Origin: Planctomycetota bacterium
GTDB taxonomy: Bacteria > Planctomycetota > Planctomycetia > Isosphaerales > Isosphaeraceae
Direction of reading: 5' to 3'
NCBI GenBank assembly: GCA_021791715.1
Contig: JAJYWB010000022.1
Span: forward strand, 1-64,000
DNA length: 64,000 bases
Under the pieces are notes generated by a model. The model saw only the letters and a list, made by a program, of their open reading frames with translations. It was not told the DNA's origin and searched no databases. A program made the translations under genes and the position numbers. Below are positions 46,037 through 54,506 of the stretch, piece after piece (positions within the stretch are counted from its first letter, which is position 1; every line of letters begins with the position of its first letter).

Positions 46037-47632
46037 ATGACGCGAATCGCGATTTACGACACGACGTTGCGTGACGGCAGCCAGGGCGAGGGGGTCAATT
46101 TCTCGCTTCAAGATAAGCTGTTGATCACGACGAGGCTTGATGAATTGGGGGTCGATTACATCGAAGGGGGTTATCCCCTTTCCAACCCGAAAGACGCCGC
46201 GTTCTTCCGCGCAGCGCGTGATCTCGATCTGAAACACGCCAAGATCGCCGCCTTCGGCATGACGCGCCGGCGCGATATCGCCGCCGAGGACGATATCGGG
46301 CTCAAAGCGCTCGTCGCGACCGCTTCTCCCGTTCTGACGATTGTCGGTAAAACGTGGGATCTTCACGTGCACGAGGTTTTGGGGGTTTCGCTCGACGAAA
46401 ACCTGGCGATGATCGCCGATTCGATCGCCTTCGCCGCGGCGAACGCGACCGAGGTCGTATACGACGCCGAACACTTTTTCGACGGTTATCGGCTCAACCC
46501 CGAATACGCTTTGAAAACGCTTGAAGCCGCGGTTTCGGCGGGGGCGCATTGGCTTGTGCTTTGCGATACGAACGGAGGCGCGTTGCCCGAGCGAATCGCC
46601 GAGGCGGTCTCGGTCGTCCGCCGCACGTTCCCCACGCCGATCGGAATTCATACGCACAACGACGGCGATCTCGCGGTCGCGAACACTCTCGCTGCGATCG
46701 CCCAGGGCGCCTCGCAGGTGCAAGGGACGATCAACGGGATCGGCGAACGATGCGGCAACGTCGATCTTTGCGCCGTCGTCGCCAATCTCGCTCTCAAACT
46801 CGGCCACGAGGTTTTACAACCCGGGAGCCTTCGTCGGTTGACCGAGGTTTCACGCTTCGTCCACGAAACCGCGAATATGAACTTCAGGCCGGGCCAACCG
46901 TTCGTCGGCCCGAGCGCGTTCGCGCACAAAGGGGGCATGCACGTTCACGGAGTTCGTAAAAATGCAGCCAGTTATGAACATATAGACCCTGAGAGCGTCG
47001 GCAACGAGCGGCGGATTTTGGTGAGCGAGCTTTCGGGCAAATCGACGATCGCCGAGAAGCTCGAGGAATACGGGCTCGATCAGAATTCCGAGTTGCTCGC
47101 GCGGGTTTTGGAGCGGGTTCAAGATTTGGAGAACGAGGGTTATCAATTTGAGGCCGCCGAGGCTTCGTTTTTGATGCTCGTTGAGAAGGCGGCGGGGCGT
47201 TATTCGCCGCGGTTCGAGCGACTCGGTTACCGCGTGAGCGTCGCCTCGGGTGAAGGAGGCGACCCCGTGACCGAGGCGACGGTGAAGCTTCGCGTGGGGG
47301 ATCGGATCGAGCACGCGGTGAGCGAAGGCGACGGCCCCGTGAACGCGCTCGACGCGGCGCTTCGGAAGGCGCTCGAGCCGCATTTTCCGAGCTTGAAAGA
47401 CATGTCGCTCGTCGATTACAAGGTGCGCGTAATCAACGCCCGCGCCGGGACCGCGGCACGGGTTCGCGTCGTGATCGAAAGCCGCGATTCGACCGACGTC
47501 TGGGGGACCGTCGGCGTTTCCGAGAACGTCATCGAGGCGAGCAGGCTGGCGCTCTGGGACGCGTTCGAGTACAAACTGGCGCGCGACGAGAAAGCCGCGC
47601 TCGACGGTCAAACCGCCTTCGCGCAAGCGTGA
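46037..47632 (+). CDS. cimA: (R)-citramalate synthase
   Basis: The 531-residue protein belongs to the citramalate synthase branch of the isopropylmalate synthase family, which joins acetyl-CoA and pyruvate to start a threonine-independent isoleucine route. Diagnostic motifs: YDTTLRDGSQGEGVNFSLQDK, YIEGGYPLSNPKD, TVVYDAEHFFDGY-like segment EVVYDAEHFFDGYRLNP, LCDTNGGALPERI, GIHTHNDGDLAVAN and INGIGERCGN. The C-terminal regulatory domain (about 380-531) is present. Length is normal. It is a single gene followed 150 bases later by valS; both concern branched-chain amino acids, but co-transcription is uncertain. Confidence 0.93.
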   Translation: MTRIAIYDTTLRDGSQGEGVNFSLQDKLLITTRLDELGVDYIEGGYPLSNPKDAAFFRAARDLDLKHAKIAAFGMTRRRDIAAEDDIGLKALVATASPVLTIVGKTWDLHVHEVLGVSLDENLAMIADSIAFAAANATEVVYDAEHFFDGYRLNPEYALKTLEAAVSAGAHWLVLCDTNGGALPERIAEAVSVVRRTFPTPIGIHTHNDGDLAVANTLAAIAQGASQVQGTINGIGERCGNVDLCAVVANLALKLGHEVLQPGSLRRLTEVSRFVHETANMNFRPGQPFVGPSAFAHKGGMHVHGVRKNAASYEHIDPESVGNERRILVSELSGKSTIAEKLEEYGLDQNSELLARVLERVQDLENEGYQFEAAEASFLMLVEKAAGRYSPRFERLGYRVSVASGEGGDPVTEATVKLRVGDRIEHAVSEGDGPVNALDAALRKALEPHFPSLKDMSLVDYKVRVINARAGTAARVRVVIESRDSTDVWGTVGVSENVIEASRLALWDAFEYKLARDEKAALDGQTAFAQA

Positions 47633-47784
47633 TGCTCGAAGTCTCAGAGTCGCGGCGATTCGATCACGATCACGAAGCGTGCTCTTCGCCGAACATGCCG
47701 CGGCGATCGGGATCGGGTCGACGATCGAGCCGCGGAGGTTCGCCCGTAATTATTCCGAGATTTTTGTAAGGTTTTTGTGAACAC

Positions 47785-50580
47785 ATGATCGATCTTCCCA
47801 AGCAGTACGATCCCGCGGCGGCGCAAGAGCGGTTTTACGCCGAGTGGCTGGCGAAAGGCTATTTTCACGCCGATCCCGCGAGCGCGAAGCCCGCTTACGC
47901 GATCGTGATTCCGCCGCCGAACGTCACCGGCGCGCTCCATCTGGGGCACGCTCTCAATAATACGATTCAAGATATTTTGATTCGATGGCGAAGGATGCGA
48001 GGGTACGACGCCCTCTGGATGCCGGGGACCGATCACGCGGGGATCGCCACCCAGGCGGTCGTCGAACGTCGCATCTTCGAGCAAGAGAAAAAAACGAGGC
48101 GAGACCTGGGCCGCGAGGCTCTCGTCGAACGAATCTGGACGTGGAAAGATGAATATGAAAAACGGATTCTTGGTCAATTACGCCTGATGGGATGTTCATG
48201 CGACTGGGAGCGCACGCGGTTCACGCTCGACGCCGTTTGCGCCCGCGCCGTCCGCGCGACCTTCTTCCGCCTTTTCGACGCGGGTCTGATCTACCGCGGC
48301 AAAAGGCTCGTCAACTGGGACGCGCACCTCCGCACCGCGGTCGCCGACGACGAAATCTTTTATGAAGATACAAAGGGAAGTTTATGGACGATCGCTTACC
48401 CGGTCGTCGATTCTCCCGACGAAAAGCTGCTTGTGGCGACGACCCGACCCGAGACGATGCTCGGCGACTCGGCGGTCGCGGTTCATCCCGAAGACGATCG
48501 TTACAAGCATCTTATCGGCAAATATGTTCTTTTGCCTTTGATGAATCGGCGCATTCCGATCGTCGCCGACGCGATTCTCGTCGATCCCAAGTTCGGCACG
48601 GGTTGCGTGAAGGTGACTCCCGCTCACGATCCCAACGATTACCAGACGGGTTTGCGGCACGGCCTGGCGATGATCAATCTGCTTAACCCCGACGGCACGT
48701 TCAACGAGAACGCGGGGCCTTACGCGGGGCTCGATCGCAAGAAGGTTCGCGAGCGAGTGATCGCCGATCTCGAATCGCTCGGTTTGCTCGTGAAAACCGA
48801 GCCTTATGTCGTTCGGCTCAATTTCTCGGACCGAAGTAAAACGCCGATCGAGCCGTATTTATCGGATCAATGGTTCGTTCGGATGGACGAACTCGCCCGC
48901 GACGCGATCGACGCGGTGACCTCGGGACGCGTTCGGATCCATCCCGAGCGCTACGCCAAAAGCTATGTCGATTGGCTCGCCGAAAAACGCGATTGGTGCG
49001 TCTCGCGCCAACTTTGGTGGGGGCACAGGATCCCGATCTGGCACGCTCCCGATATCGAAGAATCCAGGCTTGAAAAAGCTTTTGCGGGTCGATCCGACGT
49101 CCGCTTCCGCCGGAGCGAGGACGGTTCTTGGCTCATTTGCGCCGAGACCGATCTCGTCGGCGACGAACTCGGAAGCGACGTTCCTCTTGAACGCGACCCC
49201 GACGTCCTTGACACGTGGTTTAGCTCGGCGCTTTGGCCGCATTCGACGCTCGGCTGGCCCGAGAAAACCCCCGAACTCGCCAAATATTATCCGACGAGCG
49301 TCCTCTCGACGGCGCGCGACATCATCTCGCTTTGGGTCGCGCGGATGGTCGTTTTGGGATTGTTCAATCTCAACGAAGTGCCGTTTAAAGATGTGTACAT
49401 TCACCCTGTGATCCAGGACGGCCAGGGGAAGCGGATGTCGAAAACCGCCGGCAACGGCATCGACCCCGTCGACGTGATCGAGCTGTACGGCGCCGACGCG
49501 CTCCGCTTCACCCTCGCGATCTCAGCCACCGAGACGCAAGACCTGCGAATGCCCGTCGAAAAGGCCAAACTCCCCGACGGTCGCGTCGTCAATACTTCGG
49601 AACGTTTTGAACTGGGTCGAACGTTCCCCAACAAATTCTGGAACGCGGCGCGGTTCGCGATCATGAATCTCGAAGGCTTCGATCCCGAACCCGCCGCCTC
49701 GGACCGCGAGTTCGCCGCTTTACCGATCGAAGATCGCTGGATCTTGCATACGCTTGCGCAGACGACGCGCGAGGCGACCGCCGATCTCGAAAACTTCCGG
49801 TTCGCCGAACTCGCCAAAAGGCTCCGAGATTTCACCTGGGGCGAGTTTTGCGATTGGTATATTGAATTTATCAAAGGACGATTGCGCGATCCCGATCGCC
49901 GCGACACCGCTCGCCGCGTTTTGGCGACGGTTCTCGACGGCCTTTGCAGGCTGTTGCATCCGATCGTCCCGTTCGTCACCGAGCAAGTTTGGTCGGCGCT
50001 CGGCCAGGTCGCCCCCGTCCGCGGTTATCCGCAACCGAAGAGCTCCGAGGAAAGCGTTTGCATCGCGCAATGGCCCGAATATCCCGCGGCGTGGAACGAC
50101 CCCGAGGCCGTCGCGATCGTCGACCGAGGACGCGACGCAATCTCGGCGATCCGCAACCTCCGATCCGAAAATCGCGTTCCCGATTCGGCGAAGATCAAGC
50201 CGATCGTCGTCGCACCGGAGGAAAACCTCGAACGCTATCGATCGGAAGAATCGTTGATATGCTCATTAACGAACTCGTCCGAGATTCGATTCGCGACCGC
50301 GATCGACCGTCCCAGGCCTTCGGCGTCGACGGTTCTGATCGACGCCGAGATCATCCTTCCGCTCGAGGGTCTGCTCGATCTCGAAGCCGAACGCGCTCGA
50401 CACGAGAAATCGAAAAAAGACCTGCTTGCGCAGCTTGCATCCATTGATCAAAAATTGTCGAATGAATCGTTCGTCGCGCGCGCTCCCTCCGAGTTGGTTG
50501 AGAAGCAACGGACTCGGCGGAGCGAGTTGATCGATCAGCTCAAGACGATCGACGAGTTGATTCGTTCGCTCGAAGGTTGA
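47785..50580 (+). CDS. valS: Valyl-tRNA synthetase
   Basis: A class I aminoacyl-tRNA synthetase of 931 residues, normal length. The HIGH motif is PPPNVTGALHLGHAL (about 43-57), the KMSKS motif is GKRMSKTAGNG (about 548-558), and the editing domain includes TTRPETMLGDSAVAVHPED. An anticodon-binding domain follows (about 640-800) and a C-terminal coiled coil (about 865-930, with LEAERARHEKSKKDLLAQL), typical for ValRS. It charges tRNA-Val and hydrolyses mischarged Thr-tRNA. Confidence 0.97.
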   Translation: MIDLPKQYDPAAAQERFYAEWLAKGYFHADPASAKPAYAIVIPPPNVTGALHLGHALNNTIQDILIRWRRMRGYDALWMPGTDHAGIATQAVVERRIFEQEKKTRRDLGREALVERIWTWKDEYEKRILGQLRLMGCSCDWERTRFTLDAVCARAVRATFFRLFDAGLIYRGKRLVNWDAHLRTAVADDEIFYEDTKGSLWTIAYPVVDSPDEKLLVATTRPETMLGDSAVAVHPEDDRYKHLIGKYVLLPLMNRRIPIVADAILVDPKFGTGCVKVTPAHDPNDYQTGLRHGLAMINLLNPDGTFNENAGPYAGLDRKKVRERVIADLESLGLLVKTEPYVVRLNFSDRSKTPIEPYLSDQWFVRMDELARDAIDAVTSGRVRIHPERYAKSYVDWLAEKRDWCVSRQLWWGHRIPIWHAPDIEESRLEKAFAGRSDVRFRRSEDGSWLICAETDLVGDELGSDVPLERDPDVLDTWFSSALWPHSTLGWPEKTPELAKYYPTSVLSTARDIISLWVARMVVLGLFNLNEVPFKDVYIHPVIQDGQGKRMSKTAGNGIDPVDVIELYGADALRFTLAISATETQDLRMPVEKAKLPDGRVVNTSERFELGRTFPNKFWNAARFAIMNLEGFDPEPAASDREFAALPIEDRWILHTLAQTTREATADLENFRFAELAKRLRDFTWGEFCDWYIEFIKGRLRDPDRRDTARRVLATVLDGLCRLLHPIVPFVTEQVWSALGQVAPVRGYPQPKSSEESVCIAQWPEYPAAWNDPEAVAIVDRGRDAISAIRNLRSENRVPDSAKIKPIVVAPEENLERYRSEESLICSLTNSSEIRFATAIDRPRPSASTVLIDAEIILPLEGLLDLEAERARHEKSKKDLLAQLASIDQKLSNESFVARAPSELVEKQRTRRSELIDQLKTIDELIRSLEG

Positions 50581-50860
50581 TCGGTTTGGGAGACCGATGA
50601 ACGAATAATCGGAGGACCGACGATCGCTTGCGGATTGGGGGAAATCGCTTCGTGGTCGCCGAAAGTGACGCGGGAAACTCGAACGCCGTCGCCGTCGCGT
50701 TGACGCTCGCGACCGGGCGTCATAAGATCAAAAATCGACGTGCGACCGAACCCTCGGCTCGCGCGGACGATCCGAACGTGAGAGTCTCCGTTCGGCCTCG
50801 GGAAGGATCGGTCCAGGATGATCAGAACGCCTCGCTCGCTCGAATGAAGGAACACCGAAC

Positions 50861-51256
50861 GTGCCCGTTCAGATGGAACTTTCGCGGATCATCATCAGCG
50901 ATACCGGCGACCAACAGATTATTTATCTGAAAGAGGTCGACGGCGAGCGTATGTTCCCCATCGTCATCGGCCTGTTCGAGGCGACGAGCATCGATCGGCG
51001 CGTCAAGAAGGTCGATTCTCAGCGCCCCCAAACGCACGACCTGCTCGCCGCGACGATCGAGCAAATGGGAGGTGAGGTTCAAGATATTTATATATCGGAG
51101 TTACGCGATCATACCTATTACGCCAAATTGAGGATTCGTCACGACGGCGAGTTGATCGAGGTCGATTCGAGGCCGAGCGACGCGATCGCGGTCGCGGTGA
51201 CGGTCGAGGCGCCGATCTTCGTTTCGGAGGAGGTGATCGACGAGGCGTCGCAATAA
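50861..51256 (+). CDS. Bifunctional nuclease family protein (DUF151), GTG start
   Basis: A 131-residue protein with the DUF151/BFN pattern: MELSRIIISDTGDQQIIYLKE, FPIVIGLFEATSIDRRV, RPQTHDLLAATIEQMGGEVQDIYISEL, YYAKLRIRHDGELIEVDSRPSDAIAVAVTVEAPIF split over the core. Relatives have DNase/RNase activity in plants and are used as regulators in bacteria; here the function is inferred. GTG 50861 follows AAGGA by 9 bases. tRNA-Ser lies just downstream. Confidence 0.9.
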   Translation: MPVQMELSRIIISDTGDQQIIYLKEVDGERMFPIVIGLFEATSIDRRVKKVDSQRPQTHDLLAATIEQMGGEVQDIYISELRDHTYYAKLRIRHDGELIEVDSRPSDAIAVAVTVEAPIFVSEEVIDEASQ

Positions 51257-51293
51257 TCGCCGATTGCAAATGCGATAAGATACAGATCGATTG

Positions 51294-51380
51294 GGAGGGG
51301 TGCCGGAGTGGACGATCGGGGCGGTCTTGAAAACCGCTGTAGGGTCACACCTACCGTGGGTTCGAATCCCACCCCCTCCG
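51294..51380 (+). tRNA. tRNA-Ser (anticodon UGA)
   Basis: An 87-base cloverleaf: acceptor stem GGAGGGG / CCCCTCC with G discriminator, anticodon stem-loop GCGGT-CTTGAAA-ACCGC giving anticodon TGA, a long class II variable arm and T-loop GGTTCGAATCC. CCA is not encoded. The 3' end is the candidate attachment site of the adjacent cassette. Confidence 0.96.
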
Positions 51381-51383
51381 CTT
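51374..51383. repeat. Left copy of a 10-bp direct repeat at the tRNA-Ser 3' end (candidate att site)
   Basis: CCCTCCGCTT covers the last seven bases of tRNA-Ser and three bases beyond; the same 10 bases occur at 53384-53393, just past the three-gene cassette. Short, so suggestive only. Confidence 0.35.
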
Positions 51384-51740
51384 GTTTTTAGAAACCACAC
51401 TTCAACGAGGACGTCGAAGGGCTTTCTCGTCTATTAAGACGAGATTGGCGACGCGATCATCGAGTTCAATGATTCTCGCGAGATGATTAACTAATTCGCA
51501 TGAGTTGACGTAATTGTTTACCGGTTGAACCAGTACCGGTACACGATCAATCCACAATCTTGAAGAGTTCCTCTCCGTTATCTCGACTGCGCTCGATTAC
51601 ATCGTTACACATAAATGATTCGCAAGCTGGTTTTTATGGATAAATAAAGCGTTGAGCCGCAAGGTGGCGAGGGCGCCTGAGACCCGGGTACGATACGTGA
51701 CCGTAGTATTAACCGAGTTGAGTGCGTAAAATCAGAATCT
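51381..51740. other. Intergenic region between tRNA-Ser and the cassette
   Basis: About 360 bases with a perfect 8-bp hairpin TCTCGTCT-ATTA-AGACGAGA (51425-51444) and a palindrome-like ACCGG/CCGGT pair near 51520. No gene. The promoter of the cassette should lie here. Confidence 0.5.
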
Positions 51741-52478
51741 ATGGACCAAGAAAGCCGTTATTCGAAAGCACCGATAACCGAGGCCATTCTCGATATCCAA
51801 GTCGAGGCGGCGGAAGGGCTTACTGCGAATTCGCTGGCGAGCTGTCAGGATTCCGTACGTGACGATTACCCCACGAAGCGAGAACTGAAGGCCGCGTACG
51901 CCCATTTCGAAGTGGGTCGGCAACTATCAACGTCGACAACCTCCGAGGAACTCGGCTTCGCTTTCGTCAGCAAGGACGGAAAGCAGCTATTCCAGGTGCG
52001 AAAGAACGGCTTCACTGCGAATCGACTCGCCCCTTACTCGCTATGGGAGAAGTTCAGCCAAGAGGCCCGGAAACTCTGGATCATTTATCGAGATGCGGCC
52101 AAACCGCGCCGAATCACCCGAGTAGCTCTCCGTTACATCAACCGCATCGACATTCCAGATTCACCGGCGGAACTGAAGGATTACTTTCTCACATCGCCTG
52201 AAGTGGCGAGCGAGCTGCCCCAATCAATGTCTGGTTTTTTCATGCAACTTGTTTTGCCTCTTGAAGATGTGAGAGCCTCGGTAAACATCGTCCAAACCAT
52301 TGTCGAACCGCCGCGGCCGGGAGTGGTGTCCGTCGTTTTGGACCTAGACTTCTTCCGAACCGCGGAATTACCAGAATCGGATGAAGACTTGTGGAAGCTT
52401 TTTGAAGAGTTGAGGTCGAAGAAGAACTTTGTTTTCGAAGCTTGTATTACAGAGAAAACGAAGGAGCTTATCCGATAA
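51741..52478 (+). CDS. TIGR04255-type protein, first gene of a three-gene cassette
   Basis: A 245-residue soluble protein resembling the sporadically distributed TIGR04255 family: it opens YSKAPITEAILDIQVE, has AYAHFEVGRQL, the segment RITRVALRYINRIDIP near residue 135 and VSVVLDLDFFRTAELP with LWKLFEELRSKKNFVFEACIT at the end. The family has no settled function; its patchy distribution is typical of mobile accessory genes. Its stop overlaps the next start by one base (TAATG). The GATC word typical of the host is nearly absent, suggesting transfer. The ribosome site before ATG 51741 is weak. Confidence 0.75.
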   Translation: MDQESRYSKAPITEAILDIQVEAAEGLTANSLASCQDSVRDDYPTKRELKAAYAHFEVGRQLSTSTTSEELGFAFVSKDGKQLFQVRKNGFTANRLAPYSLWEKFSQEARKLWIIYRDAAKPRRITRVALRYINRIDIPDSPAELKDYFLTSPEVASELPQSMSGFFMQLVLPLEDVRASVNIVQTIVEPPRPGVVSVVLDLDFFRTAELPESDEDLWKLFEELRSKKNFVFEACITEKTKELIR

Positions 52479-52771
52479 TGCCCGCCGTCGCACACCCACC
52501 GGAACCGGTTGCCGTCTTGGCATCCATCGAACGCTCCAGCTTCTCAACCCTTGAGCACGCCGAAGGGCGAGAAGGCCGTCTCGTTTTGGGGAACCTTCAA
52601 GCTGCTTACAAGGCCTGGCACGACCGTTCGGAGTACCTCGCTCGTCGGCGGGAATCGCAGACCGATGAACTCCCCGCCGTCTATCAGTCCCCAATTGTGC
52701 GGATCGTGTGCACGACGTTCTACGACGCCGGACGACATCAGCCGTTACCGTTCCCCGATTCGGAGGACTGA
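52478..52771 (+). CDS. Hypothetical protein, second gene of the cassette
   Basis: A 97-residue soluble protein, MPAVAHPPEPVAVLASIERS onward, with a helical middle (LVLGNLQAAYKAWHDRSEYLA) and a C-terminal ELPAVYQSPIVRIVCTTFYD segment. ATG 52478 overlaps the TAA of the upstream gene by one base, with AAGGAG 10 bases before. Its own TGA overlaps the next ATG by one base. No family recognised; coupling implies a complex or pathway with the two neighbours. Confidence 0.7.
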   Translation: MPAVAHPPEPVAVLASIERSSFSTLEHAEGREGRLVLGNLQAAYKAWHDRSEYLARRRESQTDELPAVYQSPIVRIVCTTFYDAGRHQPLPFPDSED

Positions 52772-53310
52772 TGACACCCGAGGCGCCACCCACCGAATCG
52801 TTCTGGACCGAAGTGACGGGCGAGCGTTTGGCCCAAGGTGATTACTTACTCGACTGCCCCGTCCCGGTTTTCCCGGCGGACTACGGCCAAACCGAGGGGA
52901 ACTCGGAGGTAGGCGTACGTCTCGTCGACCTGATCGTGGTGACTCAAAGTTGCGACCTCGAAAACAAGAAGGTTTCATTGGTCGCGATGTGCCCCATTTC
53001 AACAATCGCCCAACTCAAGACGGTCGATGAGAAATACGGAAAAAACGACCGGCTCGAAGAGATACGCAAGGGCAAATGGGAAGCACTCCATATGCTCTCT
53101 TCGCCCGAATCCCCAACGAACAATCAGGATGTTCGAATTGTGGACTTCAGAGAAATCCACAGCCTACCGGTTCAGTTCCTCGGCGCACACGCCATAAAAC
53201 TCGGGAAGCGACGGCGGTTGAAATCCCCTTACCTCGAACACTTTTCCCAGGCCTTCGCCCGGTTCTTTATGCGGGTCGGGCTGCCGTCGGCAATTCAGAA
53301 GTTCAAATAG
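52771..53310 (+). CDS. Hypothetical protein with QSCDLE motif, third gene of the cassette
   Basis: A 179-residue soluble protein. Notable segments: GDYLLDCPVPVFPADYG, a hydrophobic strand with LIVVTQSCDLENKKVSLVAM around residue 55-75, and the C-terminal LKSPYLEHFSQAFARFFMRV. The conserved-looking Cys in QSCDL could be catalytic or metal-binding, but I cannot assign a family. Start ATG 52771 follows GGAGG closely and overlaps the preceding stop by one base. Confidence 0.7.
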   Translation: MTPEAPPTESFWTEVTGERLAQGDYLLDCPVPVFPADYGQTEGNSEVGVRLVDLIVVTQSCDLENKKVSLVAMCPISTIAQLKTVDEKYGKNDRLEEIRKGKWEALHMLSSPESPTNNQDVRIVDFREIHSLPVQFLGAHAIKLGKRRRLKSPYLEHFSQAFARFFMRVGLPSAIQKFK

Positions 53311-53704
53311 CATCAACTCAAGACCTCAATTCGATTTCTCGGCCTTTCACTCCTGCGATAAAAAGTTCAATTGTCGTTCTTCACCCTCCGCTTATCATTC
53401 GACGACCTGAAAATCGCCCTGCCGGGCGGCTTTCGATGCTTTTGAAGAGAATATAACCAGAAAATCTTGATTAGATATAAATATGTAAATAAAATTCCAA
53501 CGATCACGGCTCGGGACGATCGCGATCGATGCTCTCGCGTGCGATCGGCGCGTGCGATCGTCTCTCTCTTTCGACTCGGGTTCAAGGAATTGCAACCGAA
53601 CGCCGATTGTGATTGATTATTCATCGTCCGCGAACGCCGATCATCCCGTCGGCGAGTTCCTTCGGGGCCGACCCGACCGCGCAAGGGGGTGGGATTCGAG
53701 AATC
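53311..53704. other. Intergenic region at the right edge of the cassette
   Basis: Holds the second copy of the 10-bp tRNA-end repeat (53384-53393). The sequence becomes AT-rich at 53440-53500, then returns to host-like GATC-rich sequence near 53510. No integrase gene or other gene seen. Confidence 0.45.
53384..53393. repeat. Right copy of the 10-bp direct repeat (candidate att site)
   Basis: CCCTCCGCTT, identical to 51374-51383 at the tRNA-Ser end. Marks the possible right border of a 2-kb island. Confidence 0.35.
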
Positions 53705-54409
53705 ATGCCCAAGCATTATTGGCTCGTCCATTCCAACGGCGGCAAACAGTGGATCGACCCCGAAGCGTTCGATCTCGAAGATTTGGCGCGATCGGCGCCG
53801 TCGTTCGGCGGGCGATTGATCGTCGAGGAGGTCGACGACCCCCTACCCCGACCCGAAGACGACTCCGCGAGGTCGCTCCGCGTCCTCGAACGCGAACTCG
53901 AACTCGAAAACGGACGCTCGACGACCGTTCATCAAGAGCCGCCCCGAAACGGTAAAGTAAACGCCGCGTTCAACCCTCCCCCCGCGGCGCTCGGCCATAT
54001 CTTTCGCCTCCGTCTCGAATCAATACATAAATGCAAGCGCGATTATGATTTGGAGCTGAACCCCAGGCCGACCTCGCGCGTTCTCGGCGGCTATTACAAA
54101 AATCGCGCCTTGATCCGCGTTTACACCGTCGATTCCAAAACGGGAAAAAGATCGGTCGATGAACTATTTGAAACATTCTTACACGAGGTCGCCCATCATC
54201 TTGAATACACCGAGCCCGCGACGTTCGCCGCCAAACGATGCGGCCGAAAACACGGGACGATGCACAGCGACCTGTTCTGGAGGATCCTCGGAACGCTCAA
54301 ACGCCTGTGGGCCGAGCGATCGGGAGCGAAAACCGCGCCCGCCGATCAAGCATCCGAAGCCGAACACCAGCGTGAAGAACGACGCTTCGCTCACGACGTC
54401 CATCGCTGA
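53705..54409 (+). CDS. SprT-like zinc metalloprotease-fold protein
   Basis: A 234-residue protein. The C-terminal half has the SprT-like pattern: a strand-rich RLESIHKCKRDYDLELN, RALIRVYTVDSK, then FLHEVAHHLEY (HExxH at about 160-164) and a third His ligand in HGTMHSDLFWRIL. Such domains are found in Spartan-type proteases that digest DNA-crosslinked proteins; bacterial roles are unclear. The first 90 residues are a separate region (KHYWLVHSNGGKQWIDPEAF). ATG 53705 has a G-rich stretch upstream. Single gene. Confidence 0.82.
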   Translation: MPKHYWLVHSNGGKQWIDPEAFDLEDLARSAPSFGGRLIVEEVDDPLPRPEDDSARSLRVLERELELENGRSTTVHQEPPRNGKVNAAFNPPPAALGHIFRLRLESIHKCKRDYDLELNPRPTSRVLGGYYKNRALIRVYTVDSKTGKRSVDELFETFLHEVAHHLEYTEPATFAAKRCGRKHGTMHSDLFWRILGTLKRLWAERSGAKTAPADQASEAEHQREERRFAHDVHR

Positions 54410-54506
54410 TAATCCAATAATAATCTTATAAGGTGAATCAAAAATTGTTAATTCTTAAAGGTAATGTTGTGATATCAAGAACAATCGCTCGAAGGCGGTC
54501 GGTTAA

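Noticed and set aside
53552..53704. Longer N-terminus for the SprT-like gene
   Set aside because: The extra 51 codons lack coding character and the ATG at 53705 begins a well-behaved domain.
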